A stretch of 64,000 bases of DNA. Source: UBA1573 sp034005165. Its GTDB lineage: Bacteria > Pseudomonadota > Alphaproteobacteria > Micavibrionales > Micavibrionaceae. Made by a program: the position numbers and the translations under genes. Below the pieces are notes generated by a model that was given only the letters and a program-made list of their open reading frames with translations, searched no databases and was not told the DNA's origin. Positions 26,401 to 34,044 of the stretch are shown in pieces. Location of the stretch: contig JAVEVE010000002.1 of the NCBI GenBank assembly GCA_034005165.1, forward strand, positions 1-64,000. The letters run 5' to 3'. The stretch's first letter is position 1; the number at the start of each line of letters is the position of its first letter.

Positions 26401-27454
26401 ATACCTGAGAGATGTTGGGGGTGCGATCAACTTTTTAAATAACACTCTATCCAATTTCTCTGGTGCGGGCGTGCGTTTGCAATCTGTAACATATCCGTTA
26501 TCTGTCTTGCTTGCCGGAAACAATATAACCAACGGACTTGGAATAGCATCCTATGGTGTATTCCTCGATGGCGGACCTGACTCATATGTTCGTCTCGAGA
26601 ACAATTCCATCGCGAACAACATGGAATACGGCTTGTATGCTGTGTCGGGCGAAATTGATCTGACAGGGGCTGCGAACACAATCAGCAACACACAAATAGG
26701 TATGGCATTTTACCCCGCGGGCGGACCTGTGGTGAAAACGGCTGCCGTCACCTTATTGCCTCCGTCTGAGTCCTTGAAACTGACAGGGGACACAATCGGT
26801 GAAACGCGTTTTATTGACCAAACAAGCCTTTTTGTTGATCTGGGGCCGAATGCATTCTTCCCAGGTGGAGCACCAACCATCTTGGATGGTATGAACGCAA
26901 CATACACACTAGGTGGGGTGACAATTGATCCTGCATCTGTCGGATATGTTACACCGGCTCAATACGCAACGCTGGAATCTATGATTAACCACTATGTGGA
27001 TGCTCCTGATCGCGGATTGTTCTTCTTTAATATTGATACACCTCCTGCACCAGTCGCACCGTTGTTGATTACGATTGATCAAAGCAATGTTTTTAATAAT
27101 GAACTTACAACTCCGCCGATTGGGCAAGGCACAGCAGGAGGGCGTTTGATCATCACAGGTCTGCCATTTATTTCTCCGAATGCAGCGCCACCGGCACCTA
27201 ACCCTGGCAACGCACCTGTAAACTTTAATGATATCGCGCCTGCAGCAGGTGGCGATGATCAGGGTGGTCAGGCTTTTAACGAGGTCAATCCTGCTGCTGG
27301 TGGCGAAGGAACGCAACAGCAAGCGGATGCGTCTTGTTGGGCAGATGCAAACCGCGTTTTGGGACAAGGGACTGCAGTCTCTATGGACTTAGGCGGTGAT
27401 GCAGATAAATTGCTGAACGATGCTGCAAGCTGTGGAACGGGTCCTGCGATCTAG
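23480..27454 (+). CDS. Two-partner secretion exoprotein (TpsA), filamentous haemagglutinin with beta-helix repeats
   Basis: This 1324-residue secreted adhesin starts with GTG 23480 after AAGGAG (ATG 23486 is possible). It has an extended signal peptide (to about residue 38) and a TPS domain (about 40-170: VDQTSDRVIINWDSFNIG, NRVVAG, ILGELRANGRLMVLDPNGVMFGAG). A right-handed beta-helix of NosD/pectate-lyase type follows (about 340-1080). Within it, units of 170 residues are encoded by nearly identical 510-bp repeats: GACCAATATGGGCATGG occurs at 25148, 25658 and 26168. Many Asn-x-Ser/Thr sequons occur. The tail is Pro/Ala/Gly-rich and ends with a Cys pair. TpsB is upstream. Confidence 0.87.
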   Translation: MQMNLAARVNGRALKRFMASTAVLTITVAAQLSQAQAADLTLPTNPAGVGGTFSVSTPSAGQMHVDQTSDRVIINWDSFNIGTDARVQFFQPSSNSLAVNRVVAGVSPTQILGELRANGRLMVLDPNGVMFGAGSIVDVGGIVASSGNINEMEVMSGASILSLSSFGTGSVENYGAITAADNGLVAFVAPTVKNSGIIQANLGKVVLAAGNETATVDLYGDGLVSLAYTDKNDALLSENTGVIAAQSGKILMSAAQAKDVVDQVVNMGGVVNATSASMINGNIVLSAKTVNVKAGANVNAVSTQVTAKTANLAATIGGTVSGTADVVNVQSDAAKINQAIAIVSAGGTVYVAPGTYNESVTVNKAGVNLLGAKAGISGTDVSRNVDESIISPNSPGVLVTADGVVVDGFLITGADHGIDAQNADNVQLANNIINNSSLSGIHVIGSSGTQVTGNLIDTSVYDGIHVLNSDNILVSGNTVVDSGVAGIPNERGNGILFSNTDNSSISSNTISGSLWDAIKAVYSDDLSVVGNTAFDVVRSGVSVENSSSPLVAYNTLTNMGMVGVWSEKNSDAEIYGNYIDNAGSYYGIFHNYGNNATIAGNTVTSAGIYGTYIRNSDNVFFNANIIDNTGSDGVFVQDSSNINLWSNTISNSGVFGIPNEKGNGILLQNVDTSTVAYNHISGPLWDAIKAVYSDDLSIQYNTLNNATRSGVSVENSSSPLISNNTMTNMGMVGVWSEKNGDAEIVGNYINGAGSYYGIFHNYGNNATIAENTVTSAGIYGTYIRNSDTVYYVGNSIDNTGSDGIFVQDSNNIEVSDNTILNSGVFGIPNEKGNGILFSNTHNSTILGNTVSQSLWDNIKAIYSDNLSVRNNTLSNATRSGVSVENSSSPYIYNNTMTNMGMVGVWSEKNTNASIIDNTINDAGMFFGIFHNYGDNATITGNTITAADQYGLYVRNSSDLDIVGNSFANSGIDGVYLRDVGGAINFLNNTLSNFSGAGVRLQSVTYPLSVLLAGNNITNGLGIASYGVFLDGGPDSYVRLENNSIANNMEYGLYAVSGEIDLTGAANTISNTQIGMAFYPAGGPVVKTAAVTLLPPSESLKLTGDTIGETRFIDQTSLFVDLGPNAFFPGGAPTILDGMNATYTLGGVTIDPASVGYVTPAQYATLESMINHYVDAPDRGLFFFNIDTPPAPVAPLLITIDQSNVFNNELTTPPIGQGTAGGRLIITGLPFISPNAAPPAPNPGNAPVNFNDIAPAAGGDDQGGQAFNEVNPAAGGEGTQQQADASCWADANRVLGQGTAVSMDLGGDADKLLNDAASCGTGPAI
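24950..26420 (+). repeat. Three imperfect 510-bp tandem repeats inside tpsA
   Basis: Conserved blocks recur at exactly 510-bp spacing: GACCAATATGGGCATGG at 25148, 25658 and 26168, and the TTCCGAATGAAAAAGG block near 25449 and 25959 (the second reads GAGAAAGG). The first unit is the most diverged at its start and the third at its end. The repeats code for 170-residue segments of beta-helix. They can recombine and change the adhesin's length. Confidence 0.8.
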
Positions 27455-27478
27455 GAATTGATATGAGTTTGAAGTTAA

Positions 27479-27505
27479 AAAAAAGGAGCCTAACTGGCTC
27501 CTTTT
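27479..27505. terminator. Bidirectional terminator between tpsA and the phosphoglycosyltransferase
   Basis: AAAAGGAGCC (27481-27490) and GGCTCCTTTT (27496-27505) flank a 5-nt loop, with A-run and T-run on the two sides. It serves both convergent genes and overlaps the minus-strand stop codon at 27490-27492. Confidence 0.85.
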
Positions 27506-29007
27506 CTTGTAAGCAGAACAAGTGGGGTTTTAATCAGAATAATCAGATCGCCCCACAATGACCAGTTACGGACATACCAACTGTCCCAATAAACCCGGCG
27601 ACGGAAACTGGTTTTATTCCTGCCGCTCACCTGCCACAGACCTGTAAGGCCGGGGCGAATGGAAAGATAGTCTTTCAAAGTATTCTCGTTAAAATATCCT
27701 GTCTCGTCTTCAAGAATGGGGCGTGGCCCGACAAGGCTCATGTCGCCGACAAAGATATTCCACAATTGCGGCAATTCATCCAAAGACAGCTTGCGGATCA
27801 AACGGGCAGTCTTTGTGGTTACGCGCGGATCGCGCGGTAACTTGCGGTACGTTTCCCAATCCTGCTTCAGGTCAGGATTGGCATCCAGATACTCTTTTAG
27901 AAGGTGATCAGAGTTCGGCTCCATAGAGCGCAGCTTCCAGCAATGGAACAACTTGCCGTGGCGCCCGATGCGTTTTCCTCCATAGAATATGCTGCCGCCT
28001 TGGCCTTCGATTTTAAGGCAAGCGCCTAGAATACCGATAACAGGACCTGCAAATAACAAAGCAGTTCCTGATGTCAGAATATCAACGCTGCGCTTGACGA
28101 ACATGGATAAGGAGAAGCTCAAAACATCAGGTGCAGAGCTACGGATATGCAGCATCACGACATCATGACCGAAGAAATATTTTGGTTCCATTTGATACAG
28201 GTTTGCACGGCTTAAGGACGGAACAATCGAATACAGAGTTTGTGCGTCATTCAGAACCTGAAGGATGGCCTCGCGGGATGTGTCTCGGAAAGCATCCAGA
28301 GAAACCACATAAAATTTTTCAGGATTATTAACGATAAAAGGCTCTAATGCATCGCTATCGTAGACAACGCGAATATGATCGGTCGGGAAGGGCATGTCTG
28401 ACAGCGTAAATTCGAAATCTTCCGCAGAGCTTCGGATAAAGATTGTTTCAGTTCTGTATCCTGTTCCGATATCGGACGCAAAAGCAAAGAGCAGATCTTC
28501 GGCAGTGGTGGCATCACTGACAATGACAGTCGGAACATACCAGGTTTTAAATTTTGCAGCGATATTATAGATGGCCGCCCGCGAGATAATCAGGCCGACA
28601 TAAACCATAAGCCAATAAAGTGCAATAAACAGGCGGGACTCATAGACCTGAAGGCTGAAGCTGAGAAAGCCGTGAACGATAAAGGCAAAAATCACAATCT
28701 TTGTAATGACGCGCACCTGTGACCACCAAGGTGTGCGGTTTGTATAGAGCCCACGACTCCACAAAATTACAGATACAACAAAACCAAGCACCAGATGAAG
28801 TGTCGGATGAGGTTTGTAGAGCGAAATGTCGTAGGTCGGATTGGGAAGGATAGACGTCCGGAAAAACATATAGGCTTCTTGGGCGATATATTTGAATCCC
28901 GAGAGGATAAATACGTCACAGACAATCATGGCTCCTGCAATCCACAACGGAAGGAGCAGGATGTTTCTAACCGACAAATCGCTACGGGACAGAAGCTGAT
29001 AAGGCAT
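27490..29007 (-). CDS. Polyprenyl-phosphate sugar-1-phosphate transferase (WbaP/GumD type)
   Basis: This 505-residue protein starts the repeat unit by moving a sugar 1-phosphate (glucose or galactose type) from a UDP-sugar to undecaprenyl phosphate. Four to five membrane helices fill residues 15-150, followed by a central Rossmann-like domain and a fifth helix near residue 310. The C-terminal catalytic domain has KRSVDI, GKLFHCWKLRSM, LSLDELPQLWNI, DMSLVGPRP and RPGLTGLWQVSGR, with the key Asp-Glu pair. It is last in a minus-strand group with Wza- and Wzz-like genes. GumD of xanthan synthesis is the same family. Confidence 0.88.
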   Translation of the reverse strand: MPYQLLSRSDLSVRNILLLPLWIAGAMIVCDVFILSGFKYIAQEAYMFFRTSILPNPTYDISLYKPHPTLHLVLGFVVSVILWSRGLYTNRTPWWSQVRVITKIVIFAFIVHGFLSFSLQVYESRLFIALYWLMVYVGLIISRAAIYNIAAKFKTWYVPTVIVSDATTAEDLLFAFASDIGTGYRTETIFIRSSAEDFEFTLSDMPFPTDHIRVVYDSDALEPFIVNNPEKFYVVSLDAFRDTSREAILQVLNDAQTLYSIVPSLSRANLYQMEPKYFFGHDVVMLHIRSSAPDVLSFSLSMFVKRSVDILTSGTALLFAGPVIGILGACLKIEGQGGSIFYGGKRIGRHGKLFHCWKLRSMEPNSDHLLKEYLDANPDLKQDWETYRKLPRDPRVTTKTARLIRKLSLDELPQLWNIFVGDMSLVGPRPILEDETGYFNENTLKDYLSIRPGLTGLWQVSGRNKTSFRRRVYWDSWYVRNWSLWGDLIILIKTPLVLLTRKGAS

Positions 29008-29157
29008 GGGACCTCAATCAATGTTATAAAGGCATAAGATTATGGGCTTTGTAATAGCCTTATTCCGCAGTGCGCCGCAACATCTTTTTTTAAGATTATG
29101 CAAAACTTCAACTAAAGGGGACGGGAATAAGGATATATCAGAATAAAGTTGAAGAAA

Positions 29158-29844
29158 TTAGAGTGTTTCACTGCGGCGACATTTTTCCATAACGGATGAG
29201 GCGATGCATCCTGCCAAAAACCCGATACACAGGAAAAGAATAGAAAGATAGCGTTCAGCGTCATCGCGAATGTTTTCTTCTCGCGTAGCCAAGGCGATGC
29301 GAATTTTCTCTTTGCCTGATGTATCAAGAGACCCTGGTGAGTCTTCCGTTACAAAATCATATTTGGCGTTGAGAAGACCCTTGTAGGCATCAATCAGATA
29401 CTGACTATAAGCGACCGCGAAATCCCGATCAGGGGCATAAAAAACAAGTTTTATATTTTTGGGGGCCAATGCAAAAGGCTCGATATCATATTGAAGCGAC
29501 AGAATTGTCCCCGGATCATAAGGATGGCCATAGTCGACAATACGCCCTATATAACGATCGTATAATTTTCCTGTAAGGCTTGTATCCATTTTGAAGCTAG
29601 CCTTGAAGCGCTCTTGTTCCTCTGTCGAGAGCTTGTAAAAAGCTGTATTTGTGACCTTTGTTTTCGGAATCTCTGTCAAATCTTTATAAAAGCCTGAACC
29701 TGGTGTTTCGATGATAAAGGCTGATTGGGCTACATACGGATTTTTGATCAGGCTGGCAACTGTATACCCGAACAAACCGCACAGGATCATAATCCCTATA
29801 ATCAGGGATTTGCGGTGCCACACAAGACGTAAGAAAGAAAACAT
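29158..29844 (-). CDS. Wzz-like chain-length or co-polymerase protein
   Basis: This 228-residue protein has an N-terminal membrane helix (about residues 15-34), a periplasmic domain of about 155 residues and a C-terminal helix (about 196-216). That is the topology of polysaccharide co-polymerases. It lacks the Pro-rich motif and any kinase domain, so the family match is by layout and context. Its start overlaps the Wza stop (TAATG), so the two are coupled. It may set chain length together with the larger Wzc-like protein at 46574. Confidence 0.65.
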   Translation of the reverse strand: MFSFLRLVWHRKSLIIGIMILCGLFGYTVASLIKNPYVAQSAFIIETPGSGFYKDLTEIPKTKVTNTAFYKLSTEEQERFKASFKMDTSLTGKLYDRYIGRIVDYGHPYDPGTILSLQYDIEPFALAPKNIKLVFYAPDRDFAVAYSQYLIDAYKGLLNAKYDFVTEDSPGSLDTSGKEKIRIALATREENIRDDAERYLSILFLCIGFLAGCIASSVMEKCRRSETL

Positions 29845-30440
29845 TAGAAAATACGTTCGCGAACGATAATGGTATCACCCGGCAGGATCGGGGTCAGATC
29901 ACTGGCATTCATACGTACCACCGCGCCACCTTCCATCGTACGGTCAACAAGCAAGCGGCCTTGTGCTGCACGTGGCGTATAGCCACCCGCCAAAGCAACA
30001 ACTTTAAGACTTGTCAGGGAAGGTTCATAAGGGAATGCACCGGGTGCATTGACTTCTCCCAGGATAAAAACCTGACGCAGGGCAGCTATATCCACGCTGA
30101 TAAGCGGACGGGAGAGATATCCCCCCTCTACAAAGGCCTGACGCAATGCATCTTTCAATTGGGATTGGGACATGCCACGGGCAGAAACTTCACCGACCAT
30201 AGGCAGTGTAATGACGCCGCGTTGATCCAGCATATACTCGCCGCTCAAATCCTCTTCGCCGTAAACGCTGAGTTTTATCCTGTCTCCTGAGTTCAGAAAG
30301 GCTGGCTGGGTTGCATCAATCGTATTGGGCGCGTCAATATCCGACGCAGATGGAACCGCACAAGCGCTCAGGCCCAATGACAAAGACAATCCCGCTACAA
30401 CGAGCAAAGTCCGAAGAGAAAGATATCTTGAGTCACTCAT
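29844..30440 (-). CDS. Polysaccharide export lipoprotein, Wza/GumB type
   Basis: I prefer ATG 30440, giving 198 residues with a lipoprotein signal (LSAC, Cys near residue 27); ATG 30482 would add 14 residues. The Poly_export and SLBB-like parts are seen in GDRIKLSVYGEEDLSGEYMLDQRGVITLPMVGEV and in VFILGEVNAPGAFPYEPSLTSLKVVALAGGYT. It would form the outer-membrane exit of the polymer. It is short, like GumB, lacking the C-terminal amphipathic helix domain of E. coli Wza. It lies between the epimerase and the Wzz-like gene. Confidence 0.86.
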   Translation of the reverse strand: MSDSRYLSLRTLLVVAGLSLSLGLSACAVPSASDIDAPNTIDATQPAFLNSGDRIKLSVYGEEDLSGEYMLDQRGVITLPMVGEVSARGMSQSQLKDALRQAFVEGGYLSRPLISVDIAALRQVFILGEVNAPGAFPYEPSLTSLKVVALAGGYTPRAAQGRLLVDRTMEGGAVVRMNASDLTPILPGDTIIVRERIF

Positions 30441-30514
30441 ACTGGGAAACCTGATTGAAAGCTTGAAAAATTTCAGAGTCATTCTATGCGAGAATAGGCC
30501 AACAAATCAATAGC

Positions 30515-31501
30515 CTATACCTTATAATAGTCCTTATACCACGCGATAAATCGGTGCAACCCCTCTTTCAGGGAGGTAGAAGGCTTGAACCCAGTCAGGG
30601 CTGTCAAATCTTCGACATCAGCAAAAGTGGCATAAACATCGCCTGGCTGCATCGGCAGTAAATTGCGTTCGGTTTTATGCCCTGTCTCGTCTTCGAGGAT
30701 CGAAATCATCTCCATCAAGTCTTCGGGCTGGTTATTTCCGATATTAAAGATAGCAGTCTTCGGGCCTGTGTCCGGAGCGGGGGCTTTAGGCATCAAACGC
30801 ACAATTCCTTCAACAATATCATCAATATAGGTGAAATCCCTCTTCATATCGCCATGATTAAACACATCAATGGCTTTTCCGGCATAAATGGCCTGTACAA
30901 ATTTGAAATACGCCATATCAGGGCGGCCCCAAGGTCCATAAACCGTAAAGAACCGTAGCCCTGTGGATGCAACATCATACAGATGCGCATATGTATGTGC
31001 CATCAGCTCGTTGGATTTCTTGGTGGCGGCGTAAAGTGAGACAGGATGATCCACGCGGTCTTCTGTCGAAAACGGCACTTTTGTATTTGAACCATACACT
31101 GAACTGGAAGACGCATAGAGCAGATGCTTGACAGGATGATGGCGGCATCCTTCCAGAATATTCAGGAAACCGACAATATTGCTGTCGATATAGGCATGAG
31201 GATTTTCAATGGAATACCGAACTCCGGCTTGTGCCGCCAAGTGAATGACATATTCGGGTTGCTCATCGGCAAATAGATTTTCTATACCCCCGCGATCCGC
31301 TAAATCCATCTTATAGAAATGAAAATTCGGGAGCTTGGCGAGAATGGCTAGCCGCCCTTCCTTGAGGGCGGGGTCGTAATAGGAATTAACATTATCCAGC
31401 CCGATAATGCGTGTATCGGGAAAATCTGCACATAAACGCTGGGCGACGTGAAATCCGACAAAACCGGCTGCACCGGTCACAAGAATGGTATTTTTTGACA
31501 T
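30515..31501 (-). CDS. UDP-glucuronate 4-epimerase-like nucleotide-sugar epimerase
   Basis: I take ATG 31501 (MSKNTILVTGAAGFVGFHVAQ...), giving 328 residues. It is an extended SDR with the NAD motif GAAGFVG, SSSSVYG and the catalytic YAATKKSNE. The C-terminal QPGDVYATFADVEDL is typical of UDP-glucuronate epimerases (LspL/CapI type), which make UDP-galacturonate. UDP-GlcA would come from Ugd (43837). It may alternatively act on UDP-glucose. It heads the minus-strand group and is divergent from the glycosyltransferase that follows. Confidence 0.83.
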   Translation of the reverse strand: MSKNTILVTGAAGFVGFHVAQRLCADFPDTRIIGLDNVNSYYDPALKEGRLAILAKLPNFHFYKMDLADRGGIENLFADEQPEYVIHLAAQAGVRYSIENPHAYIDSNIVGFLNILEGCRHHPVKHLLYASSSSVYGSNTKVPFSTEDRVDHPVSLYAATKKSNELMAHTYAHLYDVASTGLRFFTVYGPWGRPDMAYFKFVQAIYAGKAIDVFNHGDMKRDFTYIDDIVEGIVRLMPKAPAPDTGPKTAIFNIGNNQPEDLMEMISILEDETGHKTERNLLPMQPGDVYATFADVEDLTALTGFKPSTSLKEGLHRFIAWYKDYYKV

Positions 31502-31680
31502 AATAACGTTAAGAAATCTATCTGTTTGCTCGAAATGGAATGAGCGCACCATAATGCAAAACATTCTATAAAAACAGTATTTTTTTGCGCATGCAGCAAT
31601 GCTTTCTTGACTCGGAAGCCTGCACGCTCATAAGGTGCGCGCGGATAAAGAAAATCGAGAAAAAGCCATAGGAGACGACT

Positions 31681-32763
31681 ATTAAGATTCTTCACGTTGT
31701 TCGACAGTACGACCCGTCAATCGGAGGGCTGGAATCCTACGTTAAAAGCATGGCAACTCGTCAGGCCGCAAAAGGCCACGATGTTGAGATATTAACGCTC
31801 GACCGTATCTTCCACTCCGAACATGGAGCATTGCGCGGAGAAGAGATTATGGGACCGTTGGTTGTCCACCGCACACCGTTTGTGGGCAAACGTCGTTTTT
31901 TCATTCCGTTGATCCATCCGAAACTTCTCAAGAAGTTTGATATCGTCCACGTGCACAATACAGATACATTTTTTGAATATTGCGCCATCTTCGGAACATT
32001 GTTCAAAAAGAAAATGGTGGCGACAACCCATGGCGGGTTCTTCCACACCAAGGATTTCTCGGCCATCAAAAAACTCTATTTCAACTTGATTACCAAATTC
32101 TCCTGCAAAGCCTATAAGGCGTTGTTTGCCATCAGCCAGAATGACTTCAATACGTTTCAGGGTATGAATGACAATTTGTTATTTATGCCGAATGCGGTTG
32201 AACCGCTCGGAAACTTCATGACAGATGGTCGTGACTATATGTATTTTGGCCGCCTTGCTGCTCACAAGGGTGTTGAAAACGTCATTAAGGCGTATGCGGC
32301 TGTTGTCAAAAAAACCGGAACACTCTCGCGCCTGCATATCATCGGCCCTGAATGGGATGTCAAAATAGCAGACCTCAAAGCTTTGGCAGAATCAGAAGGC
32401 GTCGCTGACCGTGTGATTATTCACGGGCCATTGTCGCAACAGGACTTACAGAATGTTGCCAAACAATGCGGTTATTTCGTGTCGGGTTCAACCTATGAAG
32501 GCTTTGGGATGTCGATGATCGAAACCATGGCAGTTGGCATGATCCCGCTGGTGTTCCCGAACGAGTCCTTTAAAGAGCTGGTCGGAAAAGCAGGGGTAGG
32601 CGCCTGTATCGACTATGACGCAGATCCAAATCTGGTGGCTGACCAAATCATCGAAGCCCAAAAGAATGTTCGCCCTGAAGACAAAATCAAGGCGCAGCAA
32701 TTTGCAGGCCTCTATTCATGGGACAAGCTGGTGGATGCAACCCTCAAGGTGTACGAGGAATAA
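31681..32763 (+). CDS. GT4-family glycosyltransferase with a probable ATT start codon
   Basis: This 360-residue GT4 enzyme has the donor-binding E-x7-E motif (STYEGFGMSMIETMAVG, about residues 270-290). The first ATG in frame (31750) would remove the beginning of the Rossmann fold. In-frame codons before it read IKILHVVRQYDPSIGGLESY, the classic GT4 start, preceded by GGAGA (31671-31675) with 5-nt spacing to ATT at 31681. An in-frame stop (31669-31671) lies just upstream and no ATG, GTG or TTG lies between. So ATT is the likely start. GumH-like alpha-mannosyltransferases belong to the same family. Confidence 0.82.
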   Translation: MKILHVVRQYDPSIGGLESYVKSMATRQAAKGHDVEILTLDRIFHSEHGALRGEEIMGPLVVHRTPFVGKRRFFIPLIHPKLLKKFDIVHVHNTDTFFEYCAIFGTLFKKKMVATTHGGFFHTKDFSAIKKLYFNLITKFSCKAYKALFAISQNDFNTFQGMNDNLLFMPNAVEPLGNFMTDGRDYMYFGRLAAHKGVENVIKAYAAVVKKTGTLSRLHIIGPEWDVKIADLKALAESEGVADRVIIHGPLSQQDLQNVAKQCGYFVSGSTYEGFGMSMIETMAVGMIPLVFPNESFKELVGKAGVGACIDYDADPNLVADQIIEAQKNVRPEDKIKAQQFAGLYSWDKLVDATLKVYEE

Positions 32764-32772
32764 GAGAGCCTG

Positions 32773-34044
32773 ATGGATATAGCCGCACCGAATGAAACAG
32801 CGCAAATAGAAGTAAAGGATCCTTTCGATAGGTTCCTTGCGCCTGTTCTGTTTTTGGGGGCGGCGGTTCTCTATAACGCGATATTGGCATTCCTCAACGC
32901 GCACGTCATGCACGTATCCGAAAAGACCGTGATAATGGCCGAAGGGATTATTGTCCTCGGGGCCTGTGCCTATATGGCAACCAAACTGAAATTCCTGCGG
33001 GACTGCCAGCCGATTTTTCTCTTCCAGATCGCGATGCTGGTAATTTTTTGTATGGTCACACTCCTCTCGGAGTTTCTGAATGTCAAAGCCTTCCGCGACA
33101 TCTTTCTGATAACGGTGTTTACATTACTCGGGACGTTGACCAATGAAAAATCGATCATTCGTCTATATACAGTTCTGGCAGCCATAACGCTGGCAGTCTT
33201 GCTTCTGGAGGCGTTTGCAACCGAGACCTACGCAATGATTTTTAATCCCGCATCCTATTATGGGGCAACGCGAGGACTTGAAAATCCTGACTTTAACGAT
33301 ACGGGAATTTTCTTGAACGCGATGAGCTTCGAGGGGCGCTTCACGCTGGGGATTATCAACGTATCCCACAGAATATCCTCAATCTTTATTGAGCAGGTTT
33401 CTCTGGGAAATTTTGCAATTATTCTGACGATGTTCACCAGCCTGCTTTGGGATAAGCTGGGATATAAAGCACGCGCATTATTGGTTTTTACAATTTTTAT
33501 GATTGTTGCAACCAACAATAGCCGTACGGCTTTGGCTCTTTGTTTGATTTTTTCCGTCGGTCACTTTATTTTTCCAAAGCTTCCAAGATTTACCCACGTC
33601 ATTTATCTGCCACTAATTATAGTGATATTATTATCTATGTATGGCTATGATAATTGTAATGAAAATATACCGGTTCTAATTTCGGATGATTTAAAGGGAC
33701 GCTTAAACACAGCGTATTGCAGTTTGGCTAATATGAAACCTTCTGCTGTGGCAGGAGCGGAGAGTTCACAGTCCAGAGTTTTTTGGGATAGTGGTATCGC
33801 TTATTTTATATACAGCCAGTCATTACTGGGATTCTTGGTGCTATACTGCCTAGTATCTTTTTTATTAAAGCCTACGAATAAGACATCCATTCTTTTAAAC
33901 CATTATTTGTCTTTAATTATATTTGCAAACTTGACGACAAGCATGGCACTTTTTTCAATTAAAGTTTCAGCTCCAATATGGTTTCTATGTGGCTATATTT
34001 ATATAAAAGAAAAGCAATTGTTAATAAACAAGAGGATTATATGA
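32773..34044 (+). CDS. Polysaccharide polymerase-like membrane protein (Wzy/GumE role)
   Basis: This 423-residue protein has about ten hydrophobic helices and a longer periplasmic loop (about residues 155-190 and 295-340), the topology of O-antigen ligases and polymerases. There is no strong sequence motif, as usual for this class; NNSRTALALC resembles the conserved RT/S block. It starts 9 nt after the GT4 gene, and its stop overlaps the next start (ATGA, 34041-34044). As the only polymerase-like gene in the locus it is the likely Wzy. The 3' third is clearly AT-richer than the start. Confidence 0.75.
   Translation: MDIAAPNETAQIEVKDPFDRFLAPVLFLGAAVLYNAILAFLNAHVMHVSEKTVIMAEGIIVLGACAYMATKLKFLRDCQPIFLFQIAMLVIFCMVTLLSEFLNVKAFRDIFLITVFTLLGTLTNEKSIIRLYTVLAAITLAVLLLEAFATETYAMIFNPASYYGATRGLENPDFNDTGIFLNAMSFEGRFTLGIINVSHRISSIFIEQVSLGNFAIILTMFTSLLWDKLGYKARALLVFTIFMIVATNNSRTALALCLIFSVGHFIFPKLPRFTHVIYLPLIIVILLSMYGYDNCNENIPVLISDDLKGRLNTAYCSLANMKPSAVAGAESSQSRVFWDSGIAYFIYSQSLLGFLVLYCLVSFLLKPTNKTSILLNHYLSLIIFANLTTSMALFSIKVSAPIWFLCGYIYIKEKQLLINKRII

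Noticed and set aside
24950..26420. Regular repeats that might suggest CRISPR
   Set aside because: The period is 510 bp, the repeats are in frame within one protein gene and there are no short spacers.
33978..34041. Longer N-terminus of the first acyltransferase
   Set aside because: It would overlap the polymerase gene by 67 nt and adds a sequence unlike the family; ATG 34041 has a ribosome-binding site and the common 4-nt overlap.
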